A DNA stretch of 64,000 nucleotides from a virus (IMGVR_UViG_3300030098_007087:19942-83941); one strand, 5' to 3'. Numbered from the stretch's first letter, positions 16,410-25,674 are shown. Translations and numbers: made by a program. The notes: generated from the sequence alone by a model not told the origin.

Positions 16410-17374
16410 GTAAAAAAGCTTTGATCACAGGTATATCCGGACAAGACGGTAGTTACCTAACTGAATTATTACTATCCAAAGGCTATGAAGTGCATGGTCT
16501 TGTCAGGAGGCATTCGGTTGCAGAAAATCAGGATGCCAGACTTCAAAAAATTGAAGGTGAAGTAAATTGTCATTATGGTGATCTTTTAGACTATCCATCC
16601 CTACACAGAGTCATTTCTGATGTAATGCCGGATGAGATATATAACTTGGGGGCTATGAGTCATGTTAGAATTAGTTTTGATATGCCATCATTCACTATAC
16701 AAACAAATGCTCTAGGCGTGTTGAACATGCTAGAAGTGTATAGAACAACATGCCCAGATGCAAAATTTTATCAAGCTAGCTCTTCTGAGATGTTTGGAAA
16801 TTCTGTCGATGATGATGGGGTACAGCGCCTGTCAACACCGATGACACCAGTTAGCCCATATGGATGTGCAAAAGTGATGGGCTTCAACCTTGTTCGCCAC
16901 TACAGAGTTGCTTATGGTCTGCATGCGTGTAATGGCATTTTATTCAACCACGAGTCACCCCGGAGGGGGTCAAACTTTGTGACAAACAAAGTCGTCAAAG
17001 GTGCCGTCGCAATTAAAAAAGGGTTGCAAGACAAGTTGGAACTTGGCAATATGGATTCATATAGAGACTGGGGTCATTCCAAGGACTACGTTAGAGCCAT
17101 GCACATGATTATCAATCATGATAAAGCTGACGAGTTTATTGTTTCTACTGGAGAAACACATTCAGTTAGAGAATTATGTGAAGTTGTTTTCTCAAAACTT
17201 GGAATGAATTACGAAGATTATATTGTTCAAAATCCAAAGTTTATGAGACCTGAAGAGTTGAAGTATCTGAAAGGAGACTCAAGTAAGGCAAGAGAAATAT
17301 TGGGATGGAAGCCTGAGTACACTTTTGAATCAATGATGGAAGAAATGATAGAAAGATGGCAAAAAGAATTATAA
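16406..17374 (+). CDS. gmd: GDP-mannose 4,6-dehydratase-like (SDR family)
   Basis: A 322-residue extended short-chain dehydrogenase. TGISGQDGSYL (residues 8-18) is the NAD(P)-binding glycine motif in the GMD-specific form, ASSSEMFGN supplies the catalytic Ser/Glu, and SPYGCAK near 150 the Tyr-x3-Lys pair; NHESPRRGSNFVT is a GMD signature. GMD converts GDP-mannose to GDP-4-keto-6-deoxymannose, the precursor of fucose, rhamnose and perosamine. Close homologues act on GDP-heptose, so the substrate could be either. It is somewhat shorter than bacterial GMD (about 370), mainly at the C-terminus. Confidence 0.93.
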   Translation: MSKKALITGISGQDGSYLTELLLSKGYEVHGLVRRHSVAENQDARLQKIEGEVNCHYGDLLDYPSLHRVISDVMPDEIYNLGAMSHVRISFDMPSFTIQTNALGVLNMLEVYRTTCPDAKFYQASSSEMFGNSVDDDGVQRLSTPMTPVSPYGCAKVMGFNLVRHYRVAYGLHACNGILFNHESPRRGSNFVTNKVVKGAVAIKKGLQDKLELGNMDSYRDWGHSKDYVRAMHMIINHDKADEFIVSTGETHSVRELCEVVFSKLGMNYEDYIVQNPKFMRPEELKYLKGDSSKAREILGWKPEYTFESMMEEMIERWQKEL

Positions 17375-19281
17375 GAAAAAGGCTTTGTGTTTTACAAGTA
17401 GCGCCTGAATTTCCAAATCAGGACCATGTAGAGTATTTTAAGGATAAAGAGGACTGTGACTTTTATTTTGTCACCCACGACGCTGAACATGAGGATGCGC
17501 TAAAATTTTGCCCTGATACAAAATGGGCACAGACTAGAGATACACTGTGCGAGTTGGTTCCTAAAGAATATGATTATTACGCATTCATAGATTATGATTA
17601 TATTTTACGACCACAAAGAAACCTTAGTGTCAAAGAACAGATAATAGAAGATCTTGAATACAACCCAGCAATTCTGACTTATTATCCCGGCAAAAACCTT
17701 CAAACTCCGTATGCAACTGATAAAAAGTATTATGAGAGTAGAGATTATTCTTGTATTCCTTTTACGCACTTTGGATTAAAGGTAATTCACCACTCATTGT
17801 TGCAATGGTTTTTCCCTCTTTGTACAAACTTTTCTGTTGATGTTGATTCTTGCCATATGTTCAATATACAAGAACTGCCATTCATGAAAAATGTAATATG
17901 CAGCCACAAAATGATCTACGACAACGGATACAGTAATGAGGAGTCCGAATACAACAAGGATGGGGCGTATAGTAAATACAAAATGGATGAAATGTGGAAG
18001 TGGATAAAACCTTCTTTCAAAAAACAGAAAGTGTTGAGCATGTTCGCATCACTGCCCCAAGAGTATAATGACAGCTTGCTTATAAAAAAAGCTTTTGTAA
18101 ATATCTTTAGAGACAAAGATGTAACACCAGCCTCTTCTCCGCCCGATGTAAATTATTTCAATAAAGAAAAAATAGAGAACGTTTTTGATCTAGAGCATGA
18201 ATTCTTTTCAAATAAAGAATTTGATATTGAAAAACAATTCATGGACTTGCATCCAGAGTTTAGGAGCAAGGTTGAAAATATATTGCGAAGGGATGTTACT
18301 TTTGAAACTCTGAAAACCAAAGAAGACCCATGGATAAACATAGTAAAAAATATAAATGATGAATTAGGAGAATATAGAAATATAAGTGCGAATGAGTGTG
18401 TTGACATTTATCAAACGATGGAAAACAACAATTCTTTATTTATAAAGAATGCACAAACCAACAAAGATCTGCAAGAATACCTTAGAGGCAAAAGAGTCGC
18501 TTTTGTAGGACCTGCGCCGTGTCTTTCTGGGAAAGGCAAAGGAAAGCTAATAGATAGTTACGATGTTGTGGTCAGAGTCCAACCAGAAATATGGGACACA
18601 AATGATTTTGGAAGCAGGACTGATATTGTTCAAAGTTGCCTAAATTCTAGCTACAGCCCCAAAGTCGCCAAATTTCTTGAGAGCACCGCTATCGACGAAA
18701 GACCAAAATTTATTATTTGCAATGACACTGTTGCGAGAGAATATCCCCACCCCGGCAGCGGAAATTGGTATTCTGTTGTTAAGGAATACAATGATTATTT
18801 AAAAAAATATGGCGTACCTTTAGCACACTTGGAAAATAAAGATGGTACGTGGGAAAGATGGGCTTTATACTGGGAGGTATATGCAAAGCCGCATATTGAA
18901 AAAGTTGGCAAAAACATGTACACTCATTATAGCGGCAATTTCAACTCAGGTTATGGAGCACTAAATATGTTATTAAGTTGCCCACTGAAGGAATTAGCTG
19001 TGTTTGGAGTGAATTTTTATAATTTTGGAGTTGTAAAAGACATAAAAGACAAGTATAATCCAGCATACATTAACGCGCAAGGAAATGATGGTGCTTATTT
19101 AGGACCAGACAAGATCTTGCATGATCAAATATCCCAAATCATGCATTGTGTAAATGTTTTAGAAAAGGATGATAGATTTATAATGGACCCCGATGTGAAG
19201 GGGGGATTGTACGATGATGAATTACACAAGAGAATAAATAAGTTCAAAAAATTACCAAAAATTTTACACACTACACAATAA
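17356..19281 (+). CDS. Two-domain transferase with C-terminal GT29 sialyltransferase-like domain
   Basis: A 641-residue protein. The N-terminal part (about 1-340) is a possible GT-A domain: KEYDYYAFIDYDYIL near residues 73-87 resembles the acidic DxD strand of such enzymes. The C-terminal part (about 375-620) matches GT29: KRVAFVGPAPCLSGKGKG and IDSYDVVVRVQ resemble sialyl motif L, and HYSGNFNSGYGALNMLL with ELAVFGVNFY resembles motif S and what follows. GT29 enzymes transfer sialic acid from CMP. Such a fusion is unusual. The start lies 19 bases inside the dehydratase gene. Confidence 0.8.
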   Translation: MAKRIIRKRLCVLQVAPEFPNQDHVEYFKDKEDCDFYFVTHDAEHEDALKFCPDTKWAQTRDTLCELVPKEYDYYAFIDYDYILRPQRNLSVKEQIIEDLEYNPAILTYYPGKNLQTPYATDKKYYESRDYSCIPFTHFGLKVIHHSLLQWFFPLCTNFSVDVDSCHMFNIQELPFMKNVICSHKMIYDNGYSNEESEYNKDGAYSKYKMDEMWKWIKPSFKKQKVLSMFASLPQEYNDSLLIKKAFVNIFRDKDVTPASSPPDVNYFNKEKIENVFDLEHEFFSNKEFDIEKQFMDLHPEFRSKVENILRRDVTFETLKTKEDPWINIVKNINDELGEYRNISANECVDIYQTMENNNSLFIKNAQTNKDLQEYLRGKRVAFVGPAPCLSGKGKGKLIDSYDVVVRVQPEIWDTNDFGSRTDIVQSCLNSSYSPKVAKFLESTAIDERPKFIICNDTVAREYPHPGSGNWYSVVKEYNDYLKKYGVPLAHLENKDGTWERWALYWEVYAKPHIEKVGKNMYTHYSGNFNSGYGALNMLLSCPLKELAVFGVNFYNFGVVKDIKDKYNPAYINAQGNDGAYLGPDKILHDQISQIMHCVNVLEKDDRFIMDPDVKGGLYDDELHKRINKFKKLPKILHTTQ

Positions 19282-19296
19282 AAAGAGGTTATAAAA

Positions 19297-20436
19297 TTGT
19301 CAAAAATAGTAGCAATGATTCCCGCTCGAATGGGAAGCAAAAGAATTCCAAAGAAAAACATACGCCTTTTGAATGGCAAGCCACTGATCCAGTATGCTAT
19401 TGATGCCGCTAAAGAGGCGGGATGTTTCGATGAGATCTGGGTCAACTCAGAGTCAGATATTATTAAAGAGATAGCATTAGAGTCTGATGTCAATTTCTAC
19501 AAAAGACCAGATGAATTTGCTTCTGATACAGCTAGCAATGATCAATTTACAGAGGATTTTTTCAACAACGTTGATTGTGATATTGTGATACAAATATTGC
19601 CAACATCTCCGTTTATCTCTACGGAAGAGATACAGCAATTTGTACAACAATTTGTCTACAACGGCTTAGACACTCTTATATCTATGATTGATGTACAGAT
19701 TGAGGCGATGTATGATGGTTCGCCAATCAACTTTTTCCAGAAAAAGCAAACACCACCATCACAAACTCTAACACCCATCAAGGCATACGGGTGCTCTTTA
19801 ATGGGGTGGAGAAAAGATAACTATTTGGAAAATATTGAAAAATATGGCGCTGCCTACCACGGCGGCGATGGAAAAATAGACTTTTTTACTCTCAAAGGGT
19901 ATTCGACTGTTGACATCGATAATGAGGAAGAGTTTCAATTAGCTGAAACCGTAGCTCGCAGCCTTTCTAAAAATAGAAGTTTTGCAAAGCGATACTATGG
20001 TCAAGAACACACCGAGGTTGACGTACCAGAAATTTTGTCAAAAGACGGTGTTAAATCAGCCAGCTATAATTTGGCTAATCAAAAAATTGTAAATATAAAG
20101 GATATTGTTGGATCAAACGATGCAAACTCCAGTTGGTGCTACAGGGCGATCAATACGGAAAACAATAGCGCCACCTTGATTGCTCAAATGCCCGGAGAGG
20201 GGAACAGAAGACACTACCATCCAGATTGGAATGAGTGGTGGTATATTCTCAAAGGAGAGTGGGAGTGGGAGATCGACGGAGAAGTATCTATCGTGAAGGA
20301 AGGTGATTTTGTTTTTATACCAAAAGGTGTTGTGCATAAAATCACTGGTCATGGGAAGGAACAATCTATCCGTTTGGCTGTGAGTCGAGACGATGTTGAG
20401 CATACCTATCCGGAAGGAGATCACCACAATGAATAA
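19297..20436 (+). CDS. CMP-sugar synthetase-like/cupin fusion, TTG start
   Basis: A 379-residue fusion. Residues 1-225 resemble NeuA/CMP-acylneuraminate cytidylyltransferases: IPARMGSKRIPKKNIR is the CTP-binding motif, FDEIWVNSES and QILPTSPF follow in order. Residues about 265-375 are a cupin: RRHYHPDWNEWWYILKG and GDFVFIPKGVVHKI. The likely task is activation of a keto-sugar acid with CTP, the cupin perhaps modifying or binding the same sugar. The start is TTG at 19297, with AGAGG at a proper distance and the protein's conserved motif directly after it; no ATG is in frame upstream within the gap. It overlaps the next gene by 8 bases. Confidence 0.87.
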   Translation: MSKIVAMIPARMGSKRIPKKNIRLLNGKPLIQYAIDAAKEAGCFDEIWVNSESDIIKEIALESDVNFYKRPDEFASDTASNDQFTEDFFNNVDCDIVIQILPTSPFISTEEIQQFVQQFVYNGLDTLISMIDVQIEAMYDGSPINFFQKKQTPPSQTLTPIKAYGCSLMGWRKDNYLENIEKYGAAYHGGDGKIDFFTLKGYSTVDIDNEEEFQLAETVARSLSKNRSFAKRYYGQEHTEVDVPEILSKDGVKSASYNLANQKIVNIKDIVGSNDANSSWCYRAINTENNSATLIAQMPGEGNRRHYHPDWNEWWYILKGEWEWEIDGEVSIVKEGDFVFIPKGVVHKITGHGKEQSIRLAVSRDDVEHTYPEGDHHNE

Positions 20437-21613
20437 TATAGCTAGGGGTAGCATTTTCAATATAAAAATTGATTTTGAAAGAAGCTCTGGCGCATACATA
20501 TATGATAAGAATTCTGATAGAAAATATCTAGATTTTTTTGGTATGTATGCATCCTTGCCTCTTGGATATAATCATAAAGTTTTTAAGTCTGAACAATTTC
20601 AAGATGAGATAAGCAGATGCTCGCACGTAAAAGTTACTAATTGTGAATTCATTTCTGATGAAACAGAAGAGTTCGACAAGCAGTTTAGCTCCTACTGCTC
20701 TTTGGATAACACGTTTTCTAATTTTCATTATTGTTCTACAGGGGCTTTGGCAGTGGAGGCGGCAATAAAAATAAGCCTTCACTATAAGAACTATAAAAAC
20801 CTCAATGTCCTATCTTTCAACAACAGCTTTCATGGTGTGAATAGTTATGGAGGCTTCATAACAGGAAGATTTTCAACTTCTCTAAAAAGATTAAAGGGGC
20901 TTCCGGAACTCTTTTCAACAAAATGCAATTACGACATACAGGAAGTTGAAAAAATAATGAGCAACAAGGACAACCCTGTAACTTGTATCGTTGTTGAGCC
21001 AATACAGTGCACTGCGGGTGACATTCATCATGATAGGGAGTTCTTTTCCAAACTTAGAGATCTGTGCAATACATATGATGTGCCAATGGTGTTCGATGAG
21101 ATTCAGGTAGGATTCGGAGCCACAGGGAAGTTATGGTATTTCGAGCATCTCGGAATAACCCCAGATATAGTTGTGTTTGGTAAAAAGACACAGGTCTCTG
21201 GGTTGATGGTGACCAAAAAATTTAGCGATATTTTCAACAGAGATGATGTGCCCCGATTGGAAGTCACTTGGAATTCAGACACGCTCGACATGATTCGGTG
21301 CAAATATATTATTCAAGAATTTCAAGAAAGCTCTGTATTAGAGAATGTCAATAAAAGAGGAGAGCAAATAAAAAATTTGTTATCGAATGTTTCTGGGATT
21401 GATAATTTTAGATCTAAAGGGCTAATAATAGGGTTTGATCTAAAAAATACCGAAACTAGAGATAGATTGATGAAAGTTCTTTACAACAAAGGCATGATTT
21501 GCAACTCAACAGGGGCAAATTCAATACGCCTAAGACCAAATCTTGCTTTGAGTGAGCAGGACGCAATTGTAGGCTGTAACATGATCAAGGAAGCCCTGCA
21601 AGAAATAGAATGA
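20429..21613 (+). CDS. Class III aminotransferase, lysine-epsilon-aminotransferase-like
   Basis: A 394-residue PLP enzyme of class III. YLDFFGMYASLPLGYNH is the N-terminal signature, CSTGALAVEAAIK the cofactor loop, VFDEIQVGFGATGKLW the Asp that binds the pyridine nitrogen, and VFGKKTQVSG the lysine region. GKKTQV(C/S)G is characteristic of L-lysine 6-transaminases rather than of glutamate-1-semialdehyde aminomutases. In this cluster it more likely aminates a sugar or attaches to a sugar-modifying pathway; that is inference. The ATG at 20429 follows GGAAGGAG; an in-frame ATG 36 bases upstream has no such site. Confidence 0.88.
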   Translation: MNNIARGSIFNIKIDFERSSGAYIYDKNSDRKYLDFFGMYASLPLGYNHKVFKSEQFQDEISRCSHVKVTNCEFISDETEEFDKQFSSYCSLDNTFSNFHYCSTGALAVEAAIKISLHYKNYKNLNVLSFNNSFHGVNSYGGFITGRFSTSLKRLKGLPELFSTKCNYDIQEVEKIMSNKDNPVTCIVVEPIQCTAGDIHHDREFFSKLRDLCNTYDVPMVFDEIQVGFGATGKLWYFEHLGITPDIVVFGKKTQVSGLMVTKKFSDIFNRDDVPRLEVTWNSDTLDMIRCKYIIQEFQESSVLENVNKRGEQIKNLLSNVSGIDNFRSKGLIIGFDLKNTETRDRLMKVLYNKGMICNSTGANSIRLRPNLALSEQDAIVGCNMIKEALQEIE

Positions 21614-22257
21614 AAATATTCGTACCTATAAAACACAACTCTCAGCGTGTCCCCCAAAAGAATTTTAGAATTTTCAAAGGCGAACCTTTATACAAGTATT
21701 CTCTCTTGAAATATAAGGGTCTAGAAGTCTATGTTGATACCGATAGTGATGAAATATATGAAAGTATCAACAGCGATGCGCGGTTTTCAAATGTCAGTGT
21801 TTTCATGAGAGATAAAAAATTAGTGGGAGATTCCGTATCAGTGTGCGATCTAATCCTAAATTTTATTAAGAAATATAATGTAACAGTGCCAATCGCTCAG
21901 GTGCACGTAACAAGCCCTTTTTTGAATGCAAGCATTATAAAGGATGCCTATAAGTATATGAGCAAGCACGATTCAGTTATTTCTTGCAATACTTATAATT
22001 CTAGATTTTGGAGAAAAGAAAAATATGGCTTTTGCCCAGTTAACCACAACCCTCTAAAGTTGGAACAAACTCAAGATTTGCCAATTATTTATGAGGAGAA
22101 TTCTGCGTTTTACATATTTAAACCTTCTGTGGTATTATCAACGTCTAGTAGAATTGGTCAAAACCCATATTTTTATTCTATATCTAAGCCGTATAATATG
22201 GACATAGACACGGAAAGCGACTGGGAAGATGTTCTAAAGGAGGCTGATAATAAATGA
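21610..22257 (+). CDS. CMP-sugar synthetase-like cytidylyltransferase
   Basis: A 215-residue single-domain cytidylyltransferase of the NeuA/KdsB/PseF type. VPIKHNSQRVPQKNFR is the CTP-binding loop with the conserved Arg and Lys, VYVDTDSDEI and VHVTSPFLN are the following strands, and MDIDTESDWE near the end holds metal-binding Asp residues. It is the second such enzyme in the cluster, so two different sugars may be CMP-activated, or the two enzymes may act on one sugar at different stages. Both neighbours overlap by four bases (ATGA). Confidence 0.87.
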   Translation: MKIFVPIKHNSQRVPQKNFRIFKGEPLYKYSLLKYKGLEVYVDTDSDEIYESINSDARFSNVSVFMRDKKLVGDSVSVCDLILNFIKKYNVTVPIAQVHVTSPFLNASIIKDAYKYMSKHDSVISCNTYNSRFWRKEKYGFCPVNHNPLKLEQTQDLPIIYEENSAFYIFKPSVVLSTSSRIGQNPYFYSISKPYNMDIDTESDWEDVLKEADNK

Positions 22258-23183
22258 AAAATATAAAAATATATATTGTTACCTACAGAAGAACAGAAAT
22301 CTTAAATAAAACTTTGGATACCCTTTTCAACAAAACAGACTTCCCATCTATAGAGAATACAGAGGTAAACATAATCAATAACCACTCAGAATTTTCTATA
22401 GAGGACCGCTTTAAGGACAGGGTAAACGTCATACACAACAATGCACGACCCGATTGGGATACTGGCAACTTAGCAAGAAACTGGAATCAAGCTTTAGTTC
22501 ATGGATTTGTTGACTTGAACAACCCTGATAGCAAAATTGTAGTCACTATGCAAAACGATATTGTTTTAGATTCAAATTGGGCTACAAATTTACTAAAAAT
22601 GCATCAAAAGTATACCTTCATTACAGGTCGTTTGGGAGATAACATTGTCAGCTATCGACCCGATGCAGTGAAAAAGATTGGCATGTGGGATGAAAGATTT
22701 TTGACTCCCGGCAATAAGGAAGCCGACTATTATATCAGGGCTCTTATTTATAATAAAGAACACTCTCTGATCAACGATATAGTTCATGGAAGGTTGCTAA
22801 ATGAAGCCGATGCGCTGCCATTGGACACCCCAGAATACCAAGGAGGAAACAGTGATTGGCTAGAGATAAAGTCTAATCCACTTTGGGATGAAGCTTGGTA
22901 TCACACCACGCAAATATTTTACTGGAAATGGAAAGACACATGGAAAACACAGCCATCCTACCTCGGATGGCTGACTAAGTGGTCTAAAGATTTTGTTGAT
23001 AATCCCCCTTCTCCTCCAAAGGTGCCAAACTTTGTTCAATATTATTATTTTGAAAAAGATATACAACTAAAAGACAAAAATTACATTGGTTGGAATGAGG
23101 GTGATATTTGGCTAGATTTGGGCAAACAGGGGGATATTGACCAGCACCCAATAAATAAAGAGGAGCGTTTTAGAAGTGATTAA
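22254..23183 (+). CDS. Glycosyltransferase, GT2-like (GT-A fold)
   Basis: A 309-residue family 2-type transferase. IYIVTYRRTEILNKTLDTLF is the N-terminal nucleotide-binding strand and helix, INNHSEFS the next strand, and VVTMQNDIVLDSNW (about residues 97-110) takes the place of the DxD metal site, in the variant form QND. FLTPGNKEADYYIRAL fits the later acidic motif. A Trp-rich C-terminal third (about 200-280) is unusual and may bind an acceptor sugar. It runs into the next gene with an 8-base overlap. Confidence 0.84.
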   Translation: MKNIKIYIVTYRRTEILNKTLDTLFNKTDFPSIENTEVNIINNHSEFSIEDRFKDRVNVIHNNARPDWDTGNLARNWNQALVHGFVDLNNPDSKIVVTMQNDIVLDSNWATNLLKMHQKYTFITGRLGDNIVSYRPDAVKKIGMWDERFLTPGNKEADYYIRALIYNKEHSLINDIVHGRLLNEADALPLDTPEYQGGNSDWLEIKSNPLWDEAWYHTTQIFYWKWKDTWKTQPSYLGWLTKWSKDFVDNPPSPPKVPNFVQYYYFEKDIQLKDKNYIGWNEGDIWLDLGKQGDIDQHPINKEERFRSD

Positions 23184-24543
23184 ATTTGTTGTTTTTGATT
23201 TAGACGGAGTTTTAGTAAACGCTAGAGAGATTCACTATGAAGCTCTCAACGCAGCCTTGGCAGATGTTGATGAAAAATATGTAATAAATAAAAAAGAACA
23301 TTTATCAATTTTTGATGGTCTTTCTACCACAAAAAAACTGAATTTATTGTCTGAAAGAAAAGGTTTAGACAAAAACTTGCATAATATCATATGGAAGACT
23401 AAACAAAAAAAGACAATTGAGATAATTGATAATTTCTCTAGAGATGAGAGAGTTTGCAAAATACTGAAAAAAATAAAATCTCAAGGTTTGATGGTAGCAT
23501 GTGCCACAAATTCAATTAGAGAAACTGCAAAACTTCAACTCTTAAGGAAGGGCTTTTTTGAACACATTGATTTTTTGTATTCAAATCAAGATGTGCAGAG
23601 ACCAAAGCCAAGTTCAGAGATATATCTAAAATGCATGCTAAGAGCTAATGTGGACCCTCATGAGACGCTAGTTATAGAAGATTCTCATCATGGTAGAACA
23701 GCAGCTATTAATAGCGGTGCACATTTACATGCTGTAAAAAATTGTGAAGATGTACAATACGACAAAATAATCAATCATATAAAAAGAATAGATAAACAAA
23801 ACAATACAAAACCAAAGTGGCAAGGAGGAAAAATGAATGTTCTTATACCGATGGCTGGAGCAGGATCTAGATTTCAACAAGCTGGATACACATTCCCAAA
23901 ACCTTTGATTGAGGTAAATGGAAAGCCAATGATACAGGTTGTTGTTGAAAACCTAAACATAGATGCAAAACACATTTTTGTGGTTCAAAAAGAGCATTAT
24001 GAGCAGTACAATTTGAAACACCTTTTGAATTTGATATCACCAGATTGTGAAGTCGTTCAAGTTGATGGAATGACTGAAGGCGCAGCATGCACCACACTAT
24101 TAGCTAAAGAATTCATCGACAATGATGAGCCCCTATTATATGCGAATTCTGATCAATTTTTGGACTGGGATAGTAATGAATTTATGTATTCTATGGAGGC
24201 TGATGAAATCGACGGGGGAATGCTAACTTTTACAGCGACTCATCCCAAGTGGAGCTTTGCCAAACTAGACTCAGATGGGTATGTGACTGAGGTAGCTGAA
24301 AAAAAGCCAATTAGTGATATTGCGACCACTGGTATTTATTATTGGAAAAAAGGTTCTGATTATGTAAAATATGCAGAACAAATGATTGAAAATAATACTA
24401 GAGTAAATAATGAATTTTATGTTTGTCCGGTTTTCAATGAGGCTATAACAGATGGTAAAAAAATAAAAACTTTTCACTTTGATGGAATGTGGGGGATTGG
24501 AACGCCTGAAGATCTAAGAAATTTCTTGGAGAACCACAAGTGA
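23176..24543 (+). CDS. HAD phosphatase fused to sugar-phosphate nucleotidyltransferase
   Basis: A 455-residue fusion, starting at GTG 23176. Residues 1-215 are a HAD hydrolase: VFDLDGVLV is motif I, CATNSIR motif II, RPKPSSEIY motif III, VIEDSHHG motif IV. Residues 220-455 are a nucleotidyltransferase of the RmlA/ManC/HddC superfamily: PMAGAGSRF and FPKPLIEV form the NTP-binding site, and YANSDQFLDWD the metal site. In heptose pathways a phosphatase (GmhB) and a nucleotidyltransferase (HddC) act one after the other, which is one way to read this fusion. A consensus ribosome-binding site and ATG sit exactly between the domains. Confidence 0.9.
   Translation: MIKFVVFDLDGVLVNAREIHYEALNAALADVDEKYVINKKEHLSIFDGLSTTKKLNLLSERKGLDKNLHNIIWKTKQKKTIEIIDNFSRDERVCKILKKIKSQGLMVACATNSIRETAKLQLLRKGFFEHIDFLYSNQDVQRPKPSSEIYLKCMLRANVDPHETLVIEDSHHGRTAAINSGAHLHAVKNCEDVQYDKIINHIKRIDKQNNTKPKWQGGKMNVLIPMAGAGSRFQQAGYTFPKPLIEVNGKPMIQVVVENLNIDAKHIFVVQKEHYEQYNLKHLLNLISPDCEVVQVDGMTEGAACTTLLAKEFIDNDEPLLYANSDQFLDWDSNEFMYSMEADEIDGGMLTFTATHPKWSFAKLDSDGYVTEVAEKKPISDIATTGIYYWKKGSDYVKYAEQMIENNTRVNNEFYVCPVFNEAITDGKKIKTFHFDGMWGIGTPEDLRNFLENHK
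23822..23835 (+). promoter_or_regulatory. Internal ribosome-binding site and ATG between fused domains
   Basis: AAGGAGG at 23822-23828 precedes an in-frame ATG at 23833 (residue 220 of the fusion), exactly where the nucleotidyltransferase domain begins. This would let the second domain be made alone, or shows that two genes were joined. Confidence 0.6.
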
Positions 24544-24983
24544 TTCTTATATCTCATAGGGGTAATATTGATGGCAAAAAACCATTGCTTGAAAATAGCC
24601 CACCCTATATTGAGAAAGCTTTGAAAAAAGGATTTGATGTCGAAATAGATGTGTGGTATCATAGTAATCAATGGTTTTTAGGTCATGACGAACCTCAACA
24701 TTTAGTGAAAAGTGATTTTCTAACCAATGATAAGCTTTGGTGTCACGCAAAAAACTTACAGGCGCTTGAACAGTTATTGAAACTTGGCGCTCATTGTTTT
24801 TGGCACCAAGAAGACGACTATACTCTGACCAGTCGAGGGGTTATATGGGCTTATCCGGGCAAAGATCTAGTAAAGAATTCAATCTGCGTCATGCCAGAAA
24901 GATGTGAATTCAAAATCGAAATCGAATGTTTAGGGATTTGCTCAGATATAATAGAGGAATATAGGAAGAAATATGGCAGTTGA
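24540..24983 (+). CDS. Short glycerophosphodiester phosphodiesterase-like protein
   Basis: A 147-residue protein matching the N-terminal part of GDPD-family TIM barrels: ISHRGN (catalytic His5 and Arg6), LLENSPPYIEKALKKGFDVEIDVW with the metal-binding Glu and Asp, and WFLGHDEP with the second catalytic His. The family is normally about 240 residues; the second half is shortened, although CHAKNLQAL and VIWAYPGKDL may stand for later strands. Phage and surface-polysaccharide relatives of this short type exist. It starts with a GTGA overlap on the fusion gene and ends 11 bases inside the next gene. Confidence 0.8.
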   Translation: MILISHRGNIDGKKPLLENSPPYIEKALKKGFDVEIDVWYHSNQWFLGHDEPQHLVKSDFLTNDKLWCHAKNLQALEQLLKLGAHCFWHQEDDYTLTSRGVIWAYPGKDLVKNSICVMPERCEFKIEIECLGICSDIIEEYRKKYGS

Positions 24984-25674
24984 ATTAAAGAATTTGGAAA
25001 TTATAAGTCAAAGTCAGGACTTATACGACAGCTTCAACAATTTTATACTAAGTTCAGATACGAAAGTTTTTGGCAAGTTATTGGCTCGATCCTTACTATT
25101 TGATAAAGTAAAAGATATCCCCGGAGACATCGTTGAATGTGGAGTTTTCAAGGGGACTGGTATAATGACATTTCTAAAAATAAAGAAATATCTCGCTCCC
25201 AACTCTGGTAAAAAGGTTATTGGTTTTGATTTTTTTGATACTGATTCTTTACTAGAAAGCTTATCCGATCAGGATCAAGAGGCTATGGAAGTTCTCTTCA
25301 AGGATAGAGGATTCTCCCACAGTGATTCTTTTTGCGAATATTTGAAAAACTTGATTTCTGAGTCTGGATTTCAAAATCATGAATATGATCTGGTAAAAGG
25401 GAATGTTTCTGAAACTTCACATGAGTACGTCTCTTCTCGACCGGGAATGAAAATATCCCTTTTATATCTAGATTTAGATGTTGCAGAACCAACTTACGAT
25501 GTGCTATGCGCCATGTGGGATAGGGTATCAAAAGGAGGCATTGTTGTTTTTGATGAATACGCATTTCACGAGTGGTCGGAATCAAAAGGGGTTGATAAGT
25601 TCTTTTTAGATAAAGAAGTAGAAATAAGAAGCTTAAATTACATTTGCCCATCCGCGTACATTATAAAAAAATAA
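24973..25674 (+). CDS. TylF/MycF-like SAM methyltransferase
   Basis: A 233-residue class I methyltransferase. GDIVECGVFKGTGIMTFL (about residues 51-68) is the distinctive TylF/MycF SAM-binding motif, VIGFDFFDTDS the next strand, SLLYLDLDVAEPTYDVL holds the metal-binding Asp residues, and GGIVVFDEYAFHEW the following acidic motif. Family members O-methylate sugars in macrolide and polysaccharide pathways, using a divalent metal. In this cluster a sugar hydroxyl is the natural target. The gene lies in the tightly packed run, with an 11-base overlap upstream and 11 bases to the next ATG. Confidence 0.88.
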   Translation: MAVELKNLEIISQSQDLYDSFNNFILSSDTKVFGKLLARSLLFDKVKDIPGDIVECGVFKGTGIMTFLKIKKYLAPNSGKKVIGFDFFDTDSLLESLSDQDQEAMEVLFKDRGFSHSDSFCEYLKNLISESGFQNHEYDLVKGNVSETSHEYVSSRPGMKISLLYLDLDVAEPTYDVLCAMWDRVSKGGIVVFDEYAFHEWSESKGVDKFFLDKEVEIRSLNYICPSAYIIKK

